Assembly: GCA_902768665.1 (NCBI GenBank)
Contig: CACXMA010000002.1
Coordinates: forward strand, 54,772 to 118,771
Reading direction: 5' to 3'
Length of the DNA stretch: 64,000 nucleotides
Source of the DNA: an uncultured Bacteroidia bacterium
Lineage (GTDB): Bacteria > Bacteroidota > Bacteroidia > Bacteroidales > UBA932
Part shown: piece after piece, positions 16,734 to 26,197 of the stretch
How positions within the stretch are numbered: position 1 is the first letter of the stretch
Layout of the letters: each line of letters starts with the position of its first letter
Notes under the pieces: model-generated
The model's database searches: none
Told to the model about the DNA's origin: nothing
What the model saw: only the letters and a program-made list of their open reading frames with translations
Translations under genes and position numbers: made by a program

Positions 16734-18968
16734 ATGAGCAAGAAGATATTCATCAGCAGCATCTGCGCGCTTGTGGCCCTGGCGGCCTGCGAACGCGTCG
16801 CTCCGGAAAACATTGAGGCAGAGGGCGAAGGTCTTCGCATCACGGTTGACTGCAACGAGCTCGTCACCAAGGCGACCCGGGACGGGGTAGGCAACGAGAA
16901 CCGCATCCGGACAATCGACTATTTCCTCTTCAGCCCGGACTTCGATACCTATCGCTACAAAGGGCGCATCACACCGGACGCAAATTCCAACTTTACGTTC
17001 TATGTCCAGTCCGCCCTCCTCAACGAATCGACCTACACCGTATTCACGATCGTCAACTATCCGGGGGCGGAGAGCGACCTCGGTGTTAACGGCACCAGCA
17101 ACGTAGATTCCGAGAAACGCACGATGGCCCAGCTGCGCGCCCTCCTGCTCGACGAATCGACGGTCCGGACCTTCTCCACGGTCGGCCGCACACCGGCCGA
17201 AGACAAGGACCTCTCCCTCGTGATGACCGGCTCGGCCGACGTCACCATCCATGCCACCGGCACTTCCGCCCTGGTGGGAACGGCCGACATCTCCCTCAAG
17301 AGACTGGCCGCGAAGGTGACGATGGACTTCTACATCGCCGACTCCGTAGAAAGGACGATCGGTAGTGTCACCGAGACCTGGGAGCCCCTGACGGACGGCA
17401 ACAACATCCGTGTCTATCTGTGCAACGGTACCGAGAGCGTCTATCTCGGCGGTACCTCCCCGGCCAGCTATGACCTGTTCGACTATCTGCCCAACATGGA
17501 CAACACGCCCATTCCCGGCAAGGCCGGCTATGAGACCGCCTTTTCCAGCGCCACCTTCTACACCTACCCCGAGACCTGGACCTACGGAAGCACGGAAGAG
17601 CCCTACCTCAAACTGATCCTTCCCTGGAAACTCACCCGAAGCACCGGCTCCATCACGAGCAATTCCCAGAAAGAGTTCTACTACAAGGTGATGCTTCCGA
17701 CCAACAAGTTTGAAAGCAACTACTGGTACAACCTCGTCCTCGACGTGACCCAGCTCGGCAGCGCGAACGAAGACGACGCCGTCAACATCAAGTGCGGCTA
17801 TCAGGTCGCCGACTGGGGTACCCAGCAGATCGTCGTGTCCACCCTCGCCCAGGGATATTACCTGGATGTCAACGAGTCCCACCTCATCAACAAGTTCTAC
17901 AGCAACGACCTCGACGTCCCCTTCTTCGCAAGCGGAAGCGTGACGCTGCAGAACGTCACCATCCAGAAGACCGACTTCACGACCAGTGCGGTCACGCCTG
18001 TCACCAACAGCGGATACGTCGCGCTCGGTGACGATTATGTCGCGATCCGCCACCCTCTGGACACCGACTACAGCGGCACGACCTACGATGTATCGCCGTA
18101 TGTCTTCACCTTCACGCTGCACCTCGACGCTGCAGGGACCGACACTTCCTATGACAAGACCGTCACGGTGACCCAGTACCCGCCGCTGTATATCGCCCAG
18201 GTGCTGTCGGACGGATACGTGAGCATCAACAGCTATTCCTACGCGGTCAATGGACAGAACCGGCTCTTTGACAATACCGCCAGTGTCGGCGCCACCGTTA
18301 ACACGAGTCTGATACCGCACTACATCGGAAGCATTACAAACCCCAGCAATGTCGATGGCTCCGCCGACAACACGAACCAGTACATCTTTGAAATCGAGGC
18401 AACGATCATCGATATGGAGATGGAGATTGACGGAACGCCGACAAAAGTCGTCATCGGCGATCCCCGCTCCAAGACGCCGACGGACTTTGACGGGGACTTC
18501 AGCGGCCTCACTTCGGCCACCTATTATCCCACGGCAGAAGACACCAAGAATGTCATTTCCCCGCGATTCCGGATTGCCTCTTCCTATGGAAAGACCTTCT
18601 CCATGAGCTACGAAGGTGCCCGACGCCGCTGCGCTGCCTATCAGGAGAACGGATATCCGGCCGGACGATGGAGACTCCCTACCATGGCAGAGATCGAGTT
18701 CCTCATCAAACTCTCCGACAACGGAAAGATCAAGACGCTCTTCGGAGCGAGCACGACAAATGCCTATTGGGCCGGTGGTGCAGAAGCGCGCTTCTCGAAC
18801 CAGTTCCTCGACCTGTCCGGTTCTACCGCTTCCGTCAGCTCCAACACCGTTACCGTTGACGGATACGGTGTCTTTACCCGCTGCGTCTACGACACCTGGT
18901 ACTGGGGAACCGACCAGCACGCCGACTATACCAGCCAGCAATGGCTGGGGTTCAAGACTTCCCTCTAA
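16734..18968 (+). CDS. Large fimbrial/tip lipoprotein with C-terminal lectin-like domain
   Basis: 744 residues. A lipobox is seen in ALVALAACERVAPEN. The early segment EGLRITVDCNELVTKATRDG and RIRTIDYFLFSPD match FimB/Mfa2 and DUF4906-type anchor or tip proteins. The C-terminal ~140 residues (YEGARRRCAAYQENGYPAGRWRLPTMAEI is the core, given here as one joined region) have the W-R-L-P-T and ENGYPAGRW motifs of FISUMP/C-type-lectin-like folds seen in fimbrial tip adhesins. This suggests a tip subunit that binds a ligand. Confidence 0.8.
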   Translation: MSKKIFISSICALVALAACERVAPENIEAEGEGLRITVDCNELVTKATRDGVGNENRIRTIDYFLFSPDFDTYRYKGRITPDANSNFTFYVQSALLNESTYTVFTIVNYPGAESDLGVNGTSNVDSEKRTMAQLRALLLDESTVRTFSTVGRTPAEDKDLSLVMTGSADVTIHATGTSALVGTADISLKRLAAKVTMDFYIADSVERTIGSVTETWEPLTDGNNIRVYLCNGTESVYLGGTSPASYDLFDYLPNMDNTPIPGKAGYETAFSSATFYTYPETWTYGSTEEPYLKLILPWKLTRSTGSITSNSQKEFYYKVMLPTNKFESNYWYNLVLDVTQLGSANEDDAVNIKCGYQVADWGTQQIVVSTLAQGYYLDVNESHLINKFYSNDLDVPFFASGSVTLQNVTIQKTDFTTSAVTPVTNSGYVALGDDYVAIRHPLDTDYSGTTYDVSPYVFTFTLHLDAAGTDTSYDKTVTVTQYPPLYIAQVLSDGYVSINSYSYAVNGQNRLFDNTASVGATVNTSLIPHYIGSITNPSNVDGSADNTNQYIFEIEATIIDMEMEIDGTPTKVVIGDPRSKTPTDFDGDFSGLTSATYYPTAEDTKNVISPRFRIASSYGKTFSMSYEGARRRCAAYQENGYPAGRWRLPTMAEIEFLIKLSDNGKIKTLFGASTTNAYWAGGAEARFSNQFLDLSGSTASVSSNTVTVDGYGVFTRCVYDTWYWGTDQHADYTSQQWLGFKTSL

Positions 18969-18980
18969 TCCTGTCCAACA

Positions 18981-21900
18981 ATGAAGAAACTGCACTATAT
19001 TTTTTTATTCTTGTCCGCTTTCCTTCTCGCGAGCGTTTCCTGCACCCGGGAGACAAGCGACCCGGTCGATGTTGAACCGGCAGGCGAACCGACCGTCCCG
19101 ATTATCATCTCCCTTGACGAGCCGGTTACGCTGCAGGCCGAGACCAAGGCTGACACCGGAATGGAAATGGGGGTCACACCGGCAATCAAGAACATCTACG
19201 TGGCCGTCTTCGGCTCGAGCGGCTACCTCAAGGATTACACCAGCGCAACGCCTTGCGACGCTTCCGGCAATCCGATCGCCGACTTCGCATCGACCAACGC
19301 GACGACCAACTACTTCCTCTGCCGCCTGCCGGTATCCACGAGCTCGCGTATCGTCCATATCATCGCCAACGGTCCCTCTTCGCTTTCGTTCAACGCCTAC
19401 GAGAACGACATCATGCAAAACCTGAGCGTAACCGACGGCAACGGCGCCTATTGGCAGCGCCTGGTACTGAGCAGCGGCATCAACGTCAAGACGGTCATGA
19501 ACAGCGAGGGACAGGTCGTCTATGAGCAAGACGCCCACGGCGAACTCATCCCGACAGACGAGACCGTCGCAGCTTTTTCCGATATCAAGCTCGTAAGGAA
19601 CTTCACCAGCATCAGCGTCGATGTGGACCCCGGCGTCAGCAACTTCCAGCTGGTTTCCTACACGCTGTGCAACATGGCCAAGTCCGGTACCTACGCCATC
19701 TACAGCAACAACCACGGCAACTGGGTCTCGGACTATATGAGCCATGCGATGGACGGACTGACCGGCATCATCAGCTATGACGGACATACCTATAGCGGCT
19801 TCCCGACGGATCCGGAACTGAACACGACGATTCCTGCGACCGCGGACGAATTCAACGCGGCCGGCGTTTCCGTCGGTCCCGGCGAGCCCATGTACGTTTA
19901 CGAGCGCGCCATCACCGGCGAGAATCCGCCCTTTATCCTGATGGCCGGACGCTGGGTGGAAAGCGGCGATCCCTCCTCCGCACCGATCAAATACTACCGC
20001 CTCGACATCACCAAGAACGACGAATACATTCCCCTTTACAGGAACTATTCCTACAAGATCACCCTGACGGGCGTTTCGGTAGAGGGTTATGACACCCCGG
20101 AGACTGCCGCCAAGCACAACAGCGGCGACAACTTCTCCGTGTCGCTCGATACCCAGACGCTCGAAGACGTCTCCAACGGTACCATCCGCATCTATGTCCA
20201 GCACTCCGCATTCGACCTGCTGTACACGGACGCCGAGCAGGACTTCTGGTATCAGCTGGTGAAAATCGAGGACGGCTCGTTCCTCAACGGAAACGTCACC
20301 GTGACGGAGAAGAGCGGCGGAAACGCCCTTTCCTCCTTCTCGGTTGACGGCTCCGACATCAGCGACCAGCGCCATGTCAGATTCAGGCTGAACGAGCCGG
20401 GCGGGACCTCCACGCTTTCCTCGACGCTCAAACTGATCGGCACCTATACGGATGCCCACGCCGTCGTTTCCCGCCTGAGCCGCGAGGTGACCATCCGCGT
20501 GTTCAACACCAAGAACATCACGCCGACCCTGACTCCGGACACCGTTGCGCCGGAGGAGGACCAGACGACGACCCTCGGCATCCCGCTTCCCTGGGACCTC
20601 CAGAAATCGATGTTCCCGATGGAACTGCTGATCGAAGATACGGCAAAGGCCCTGAATCCTGCCGCAAAGGAGGACATGCCCGTCCGCACCAACATCTTAT
20701 CCCTGACGGACAACCAGACCCCGTCCTACTGCTTCGTCAGGACGCTGAACTGGTCCGAATACGAGGCCCTGAAAGAAGATGCCGAACTTTCCGGCAACAG
20801 CCTCCTGCTGCTCAACTGCGAGTTCGACACGATCAAGGAATTCACGTCCACGACCGTTTACGTCTATAACAACTACATTACCGTCGATTCGAACGGCGTG
20901 AGCACCGCCAAGGTCACCCTGAACACCGATGCCGACAACATGATCACCCCGAGCAAGCAGACCGTCAGCGGCACGAACGCAAGCGTGACCGTCAAGTCCG
21001 CCGGCCAGTGGTCCCTGATCATCTCCCTCGCCAACGGCGAAACGGCGACCGGCACGAGCATCACCCCGAACTACGGCCTGGCAACGACCGGCACCCTTGC
21101 CAACATTACCCTGCCCGAAAACGACAGTGAAAACGCCATCAGCTACAAACTGACGCTTGTCAATACGACCTCCAACATTACGCGTAACGCCATGCTCACG
21201 CAGTCGGGCGTTTCGATGTCGATGTCCTGCGCGACGACAAACGTCCCCGCTGCCGGCGAGAATGTCTCGGTCTCCGTCAATTCCGGCGTCCAGTATGTGC
21301 TGGAGGTCATGGACGGGAACGGCAACGTACTCTCCACCTCCGCCACCTACGACGCGACGATCTCGACGACGGTCCGTTCCGTCAACATCCCGGCCAACAA
21401 CACCCTCGCCGACCGGACCGTGAAAATCCGCCTGCGGAACCTTTCCGGCACCATCCACCGCGACGCCTCGCTAACCCAGGCCGCCGGCTCGGCGACACTC
21501 ACCGCACCGGCCGATATACTGATGAGCGCCACCTCCGCGACGATCAACGTCGCCGCCAGTTTCGACACCGTACTGAGCGTTTACGACGAGTCCGACACGC
21601 AGGTGTTTACCAGCGACGTCGCAACCAACATGGGCGGCACGAATGTCAACGTTACGCTGAGCGCCAACACGAGCGGCTCCGACCGGACATTCACCGTCAA
21701 ACTCAGCAACACCTCCGGCACGGTTCTCCGCACGGGTACCATTATCCAGAGAGGTACGCCGTCGATCGCACTGACCGCAGGCAGCCCCTCCGTCGCAGGC
21801 AACACGACCTCAACGACCCTGACGCTCAGCTCCGACGTTGACTGGACGCTGTCCGTCAGCGGCGGCAGCGGCTCCCCGAGCCTCTCCGTGACCAGCGGCA

Positions 21901-22418
21901 GCAGTACGGCCGGAACGACCGTTACGCTGAGCGGCATGCCGGTCAACTACTCGACGAGCGCTGAGGTAACCTACACCGTTACCGCTACGAGCTCCGACGC
22001 CAGCATCGTCCGCACCGCCACCGTTACCCAGCGTGTCGCCACGCTGCGCCCCGGCCGGACGGTAACCTTCGCTACGACTACCGGAAACGGCTATTCGGGA
22101 TCCGACCTCACGGAAACGAAGAGCGGCATCACCGGCACCTTCAGCGCGATCAGCAATGTGAGCGCATCCTATATAACCATAGCTACCGGAACTACACTGG
22201 CCTTGAGTAAAGATGCGACAGTACATGCCATTACGGGTGTGAGCTTCACCTATCCCAGCCGCGCGCCGGAAAGTGTTACGGCGACAACCGGCACCATGAA
22301 CGGGACCGGCTCCTGGTCGGGATCGGCCGATGCGGTCACATTTAAGTTCACTCGAAGCGGACAAAGCCCGCGAATGAGCCAGTTCGTAGTCACCTATACC
22401 GATTATATCTGGAACTAA
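18981..22418 (+). CDS. Giant surface adhesin lipoprotein (DUF4906-like head plus BACON-type repeats)
   Basis: 1145 residues. A lipobox is seen in LLASVSCTRETSD. An N-terminal fimbrial-type head (~1-380) shows TPAIKNIYVAVFGSSGY and FILMAGRWVE. From ~640 onward there are at least four repeated beta modules of about 80-90 residues ending in T-x-T-Q-R/A (LTQSGVSM, LTQAAGSA, IIQRGTPS, VTQRVATL), as in BACON or related stalk repeats. A C-terminal sandwich ends VVTYTDYIWN. Repeats likely extend the head from the cell surface. Last gene of the fimbrial operon; a hairpin follows at 22429. Confidence 0.8.
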   Translation: MKKLHYIFLFLSAFLLASVSCTRETSDPVDVEPAGEPTVPIIISLDEPVTLQAETKADTGMEMGVTPAIKNIYVAVFGSSGYLKDYTSATPCDASGNPIADFASTNATTNYFLCRLPVSTSSRIVHIIANGPSSLSFNAYENDIMQNLSVTDGNGAYWQRLVLSSGINVKTVMNSEGQVVYEQDAHGELIPTDETVAAFSDIKLVRNFTSISVDVDPGVSNFQLVSYTLCNMAKSGTYAIYSNNHGNWVSDYMSHAMDGLTGIISYDGHTYSGFPTDPELNTTIPATADEFNAAGVSVGPGEPMYVYERAITGENPPFILMAGRWVESGDPSSAPIKYYRLDITKNDEYIPLYRNYSYKITLTGVSVEGYDTPETAAKHNSGDNFSVSLDTQTLEDVSNGTIRIYVQHSAFDLLYTDAEQDFWYQLVKIEDGSFLNGNVTVTEKSGGNALSSFSVDGSDISDQRHVRFRLNEPGGTSTLSSTLKLIGTYTDAHAVVSRLSREVTIRVFNTKNITPTLTPDTVAPEEDQTTTLGIPLPWDLQKSMFPMELLIEDTAKALNPAAKEDMPVRTNILSLTDNQTPSYCFVRTLNWSEYEALKEDAELSGNSLLLLNCEFDTIKEFTSTTVYVYNNYITVDSNGVSTAKVTLNTDADNMITPSKQTVSGTNASVTVKSAGQWSLIISLANGETATGTSITPNYGLATTGTLANITLPENDSENAISYKLTLVNTTSNITRNAMLTQSGVSMSMSCATTNVPAAGENVSVSVNSGVQYVLEVMDGNGNVLSTSATYDATISTTVRSVNIPANNTLADRTVKIRLRNLSGTIHRDASLTQAAGSATLTAPADILMSATSATINVAASFDTVLSVYDESDTQVFTSDVATNMGGTNVNVTLSANTSGSDRTFTVKLSNTSGTVLRTGTIIQRGTPSIALTAGSPSVAGNTTSTTLTLSSDVDWTLSVSGGSGSPSLSVTSGSSTAGTTVTLSGMPVNYSTSAEVTYTVTATSSDASIVRTATVTQRVATLRPGRTVTFATTTGNGYSGSDLTETKSGITGTFSAISNVSASYITIATGTTLALSKDATVHAITGVSFTYPSRAPESVTATTGTMNGTGSWSGSADAVTFKFTRSGQSPRMSQFVVTYTDYIWN

Positions 22419-22428
22419 GCATCCGTCA

Positions 22429-22452
22429 CGCCCGCAGCTGAGGTTGCGGGCG
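22429..22452 (+). terminator. Hairpin after the fimbrial operon
   Basis: CGCCCGCA...TGCGGGCG is a perfect 8-bp GC-rich stem with an 8-nt loop, followed by TTTCGG. The U-run is short, so it may be a weak or attenuating terminator rather than a full stop before the cytidylyltransferase gene. Confidence 0.65.
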
Positions 22453-22481
22453 TTTCGGTTCCGGGAATCAAAGAAAAGACA

Positions 22482-23195
22482 ATGACCGTTGCCATCATCA
22501 TAGCCGGAGGATCCGGCGTACGTATGGGATACGAAATCCCGAAACAGTTCATTCCGGTCGAGGGGAAGCCCGTCGTCATGCATACGCTCGATAACTTCGA
22601 GCACCATGCGGAGATCGACGCCATCGAAATCGTCTGCCTCGAAAGCTGGCAGGAGGAGATGCAGCGCCTCGTCAGGCAATACGGCATCAGCAAGGTGCGG
22701 TGGATTGTCCCCGGCGGCTCGTCCGCGCAGGAATCCATCCGCAACGGCGTATTCCACCTCGACGGCATCTGCAGCCCCGACGATATCGTCATCATCCACG
22801 ACGGCATCCGCCCGCTGATCGAGCCCTTCGTCCTGACGGATGTGATCGCCAAATGCCGGGAATTCGGCAACGGCGTGACGTCCATGCCTTACAACGAGCA
22901 GATTTTCCTCGTGGACAAGGAGCAGCCTGCGACTTCGACGGCCTATATCCCCCGCGAGACCCTCCGCCGGGTCGCGACGCCCCAGGCTTATACCTTCAAG
23001 ACCCTCCTGTGGGCCTACCGCAAGGCCTTCGAGGAGAAAATCGGCATCTACGGCTCCTCCTACACCAATACGATGATGGTCGAGCTCGGCGTACGGCTCT
23101 ACTTCTCCTCCGGCTCCGACAAAAACATCAAACTGACGACACCGGGCGACCTCGAGCTGTTCAAGGCCTACCGAAAAATGAAAGCCGATGAGTAA
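22482..23195 (+). CDS. IspD/TarI-like cytidylyltransferase (CDP-alditol or CDP-sugar synthesis)
   Basis: 237 residues. The N-terminal nucleotide-binding loop IIAGGSGVRMGYEIPKQFIP and the IIHDGIRPLIEPFV motif place it in the IspD/TarI/CRPPA family. It is a second member: the housekeeping IspD is at 56525-57241, so this copy is probably dedicated to a surface glycan (for example CDP-ribitol-5-P to CDP-ribitol). It overlaps the next gene by 8 bp, showing they act together. It shows ENAME-like divergence from IspD at the C-terminus (KNIKLTTPGDLELFKAYRK). The exact substrate is unknown. Confidence 0.85.
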   Translation: MTVAIIIAGGSGVRMGYEIPKQFIPVEGKPVVMHTLDNFEHHAEIDAIEIVCLESWQEEMQRLVRQYGISKVRWIVPGGSSAQESIRNGVFHLDGICSPDDIVIIHDGIRPLIEPFVLTDVIAKCREFGNGVTSMPYNEQIFLVDKEQPATSTAYIPRETLRRVATPQAYTFKTLLWAYRKAFEEKIGIYGSSYTNTMMVELGVRLYFSSGSDKNIKLTTPGDLELFKAYRKMKADE

Positions 23196-24222
23196 TCCCG
23201 CCGGACATCCCCTTTATCAGGAAGACCTTCGCCGCATCCTGAAGGCGGACCTCCCCTGGGAGGCCCTGGACGGGTGCAGCCTGCTCATTTCGGGAGCGAC
23301 CGGCCTGATCGGCAGCTGCCTGGTCGATGCCCTGATGACCCGGGGCGGTAGCCGCGTCATTGCCCTCGGACGCAGCCGGGAGAAGGCCCGTGGCCGCTTT
23401 GCCGGCTGGTGGGACAACGGGGATTTCCAATTCCTCCAGCACGATATCACCGCACCCCTTTCCCTTCCCAATCCGGTTGATTACGTGATCCATCTGGCGA
23501 GCGCGACGCATCCCCTCGCCTATGCGACGGATCCGATCGGCACGATCGAAGCCAATGTCGCCGGGACCCGCAACCTGCTGGAATGCGCCGTCGGCGCCCG
23601 CCGCTTCCTTTTCGCCTCGTCCAACGAGATTTACGGCGAGAACCGCGGCGATGTCGAGCTCTTCGACGAGAGTTATATGGGCCATATCGACTGCAACGCC
23701 CTTCGCGCCGGCTATCCGGAGAGCAAACGCTGCGGCGAGGCCCTGTGCCAGGCCTATATCCGGCAGAAAGGGGTCGACGCCGTCATCGCCCGGCTGACCC
23801 GCAGCTACGGACCGACGCTCCTGCGCTCGGACACGAAAGCCCTCTCCCAGTTCCTGTGGAAAGGTCTTGCGGGAGAGGACATCGTTCTCAAGAGCGACGG
23901 CAGCCAGCTCTACTCCTACACCTATGCCGCCGATGCCGTGGCAGGCCTGCTGACGGTCCTGCTGAAAGGCGAAAGCGGAGCCGCCTACAATGTCTCCGAA
24001 GAGTCGTTCGACATTCCCCTGCGGGAAATGGCGAAGCTCGTCGCCGACGCCGCAGGGACTCATGTCGTCTTTGACCTGCCGGAGCGCACAGAGGCCGCCG
24101 GCTTCAGCAAAGTGACGAAAGCGCGCCTGGACGGCTCCCGGCTCAGAGCCCTCGGCTGGAAGGCCGCCGTCGCCCCGGAAGAAGGCATCCGGCGCACCCT
24201 CGCGATCCTCAAATCCCTCTAA
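23188..24222 (+). CDS. NAD-dependent epimerase/dehydratase (extended SDR)
   Basis: 344 residues. The Rossmann glycine motif is in LLISGATGLIGSCLVDALM (GxxGxxG), followed by VIHLASATHPL, the catalytic SSNEIYGEN and YPESKR (YxxxK) at ~172-177. The C-terminal part has YTYAADAVAGLLTVLLKG and YNVSEE as in nucleotide-sugar epimerases and dehydratases. Its frame overlaps the cytidylyltransferase by 8 bp, so its substrate may be the CDP-linked product or the precursor phosphate. It replaces the alcohol dehydrogenase TarJ that usually partners TarI. The specific reaction cannot be read from sequence. Confidence 0.88.
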   Translation: MSNPAGHPLYQEDLRRILKADLPWEALDGCSLLISGATGLIGSCLVDALMTRGGSRVIALGRSREKARGRFAGWWDNGDFQFLQHDITAPLSLPNPVDYVIHLASATHPLAYATDPIGTIEANVAGTRNLLECAVGARRFLFASSNEIYGENRGDVELFDESYMGHIDCNALRAGYPESKRCGEALCQAYIRQKGVDAVIARLTRSYGPTLLRSDTKALSQFLWKGLAGEDIVLKSDGSQLYSYTYAADAVAGLLTVLLKGESGAAYNVSEESFDIPLREMAKLVADAAGTHVVFDLPERTEAAGFSKVTKARLDGSRLRALGWKAAVAPEEGIRRTLAILKSL

Positions 24223-24242
24223 CTCCCCGGCCCTGGGGCATG

Positions 24243-24272
24243 AAAAAAGGCAACCCCGGAGGGCTGCCTTTC
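24243..24272 (-). terminator. Rho-independent terminator of the rplM-rpsI-rpsB-tsf operon
   Basis: On the minus strand AAAGGCAGCCC-TCC-GGGGTTGCCTTTTTT forms a strong hairpin followed by a U-run, 34 bp after tsf. Because the flanking epimerase gene converges on it, it may serve both strands. Confidence 0.8.
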
Positions 24273-24305
24273 GGACCGTTTATTGCCAGCGGAATGCGGG
24301 CAATC

Positions 24306-25298
24306 TTAGTCGCTGAGGGAGAAGCGCTTGAAAGCGAGGATCTTGGCGTCCTTGTCGGCGGCGGCGAGAGCGGCCTTGACGGTCAGCTTGTCGTCGCTGA
24401 GCTGGTACTCCTGCTCCTCGAGAGTATTCTCCTTGAGGAACTTCTGGATACGGCCGTTGACGATGCCCATGATCATCTGCTCGGGGAGGGAGGCAGCCTT
24501 GGCGGCGCCGACCTCGGCGATGATCTGACGGGCCTGCTGGGCCTGCTCCGGAGTCAGCCAACCCTTTGCGGTGTTGGACTCGATATGATCTTCGCTGTCC
24601 ACGTGGGCGGGGTTGATACCGGCCTTCTTGAGGGCGGCGTCAACAGCCTTCTGGACCTGCTCGTCCTTGGTCTTCTGGATGGCGACGGTCTTCTCGGACT
24701 CGAGCACTTCGGCGGGCACGGAGGCGGCGTCGACAGCGACCGGGTTCATGGAAGCGACCTGCATCGCGATACCGCGGGCGATCTCAGCGGGGACAACCTT
24801 ATTGAAGGCGACGATAGCACCGAGCTTGCCGTTGAAGTGGACATACTCGCTCACGAACGGGGCCTCGAGGGCGCCGTAGTAAGCAAGGATGTGCTTCTCA
24901 CCGGTCTTGCCAGCCTGGTTCGTGATGTTCTCGTCGAGCGTGTAGCCGTCTGCGGCCTTGAGGGCCTTCAGACCGTCGAGGTCGGCCGGGAACGCGGCGA
25001 TGGCCTCGTCAGCGATGCTGGCGGCCAGGGCCTTGAAGTCGGGCGTAGCGGCAACGAAGTCGGTCTCGCAACCGAGGCAGACGAGGATGGCCTTGCCACC
25101 AGCCACGCGGCTGAGGACGGCACCCTGGGTCGTTTCGTTGTCACCTCTCTTGGCGAGGGTGGATTTACCCTTCTCGCGGAGGATCTCGATGGCGCGCTTG
25201 AAGTCGCCTTCGGCCTCGGTAAGGGCGTTCTTGCAATCCATCATGCCCGCGCTGGTCATTTCGCGGAGCTTCTTGATATCTGCTAAGGAGATAGCCAT
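24306..25298 (-). CDS. tsf: Elongation factor Ts
   Basis: 330 residues. The N-terminal UBA-like domain is in LADIKKLREMTSAGMMDCKNAL (split here at TSAGMMD, the EF-Ts signature) and the core motif is VCLGCETDFVA near residue 75. EF-Ts regenerates EF-Tu-GTP during translation. The length suits Bacteroidales EF-Ts, which has an enlarged coiled-coil/C-terminal part. Last gene of the ribosomal operon, 26 bp after rpsB, followed by a terminator. Confidence 0.97.
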   Translation of the reverse strand: MAISLADIKKLREMTSAGMMDCKNALTEAEGDFKRAIEILREKGKSTLAKRGDNETTQGAVLSRVAGGKAILVCLGCETDFVAATPDFKALAASIADEAIAAFPADLDGLKALKAADGYTLDENITNQAGKTGEKHILAYYGALEAPFVSEYVHFNGKLGAIVAFNKVVPAEIARGIAMQVASMNPVAVDAASVPAEVLESEKTVAIQKTKDEQVQKAVDAALKKAGINPAHVDSEDHIESNTAKGWLTPEQAQQARQIIAEVGAAKAASLPEQMIMGIVNGRIQKFLKENTLEEQEYQLSDDKLTVKAALAAADKDAKILAFKRFSLSD

Positions 25299-25324
25299 AG
25301 TTGTCTTTGTATTAAACGGTTAAA

Positions 25325-26197
25325 TTATTCGGCCTTGGGGGCTTCCTCGACAGGGGCGGCCTCGACGGGAGCCTCAGCCTTGGGGGCCTCGACGGCCTCG
25401 GCGGCGGCTTCCTCAGTCTTGGGGGCGCGGCGGCTGCGGAGCTTCTTGCCGGCGGCAGCGGGGGCTGCCTCAGCGGCGGGAGCCTCGGCGTCAGCCTTCT
25501 CCTTCTCGAGCTTCCTTTCGTTGAGTCCTTCTTCGATGGCGGCGCACAGGACGTTGAGCACAAGCTCAATCGACTTCGTGGCGTCATCGTTCGCCGGAAT
25601 CACATAATCAATGGGGGTGGGATCGCAACATGTGTCAACCATTGCGATAACCGGGATATTCAGACGGGCGGCTTCCTTGACGGCGTTGGCCTCTTTCTGG
25701 ATATCGACCACGAAAAGGGCGCTGGGGAGACGGCTCATGTCCTTGACGGAACCGAGGTTCTTCTCGAGCTTGGCGCGGAGGCGGTCGACCTGGAGGCGCT
25801 CACGCTTGGCGAGCTTCTCGAAGGTACCGTCTTCCTTCATCTTGTCGATGGTGTTCATTTTCTTGACAGCCTTGCGGATGGTCGGGAAGTTGGTAAGCAT
25901 ACCACCGGGCCATCTTTCGGTAACTGCCGGCATATTGACGGACAGAGCTTTTTCAGCTACGACCTCTTTTGCCTGTTTCTTCGTCGCGACGAAGAGGACC
26001 TTGCGGCCGCTGCGGGCGAGTTCTTTCATGACCTCGGCGGCTTCGTCGATCTTGGCGACGGTCTTGTGCAGGTCGATGATGTGGATGCCGTTCTTCTGGT
26101 CGAAGATATACGGAGCCATCTTAGGGTTCCACTTGCGGGCGAGATGTCCGAAGTGTGCACCTGCATCAAGCAGTTCTTGGAAATTTGTTCTAGACAT
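25325..26197 (-). CDS. rpsB: 30S ribosomal protein S2
   Basis: 290 residues. The S2 core spans ~1-230: TNFQELLDAGAHFGHLARKW, then NGIHIIDLHKT, ERWPGGMLTNF and VDTCCDPTPIDYVIPANDDA (two joined motifs). A further ~60 residues form an Ala/Glu/Pro/Lys-rich low-complexity tail that is not part of the fold. S2 binds the 30S head/body junction and S1. Precedes tsf by 26 bp, as in most bacteria. Confidence 0.97.
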   Translation of the reverse strand: MSRTNFQELLDAGAHFGHLARKWNPKMAPYIFDQKNGIHIIDLHKTVAKIDEAAEVMKELARSGRKVLFVATKKQAKEVVAEKALSVNMPAVTERWPGGMLTNFPTIRKAVKKMNTIDKMKEDGTFEKLAKRERLQVDRLRAKLEKNLGSVKDMSRLPSALFVVDIQKEANAVKEAARLNIPVIAMVDTCCDPTPIDYVIPANDDATKSIELVLNVLCAAIEEGLNERKLEKEKADAEAPAAEAAPAAAGKKLRSRRAPKTEEAAAEAVEAPKAEAPVEAAPVEEAPKAE

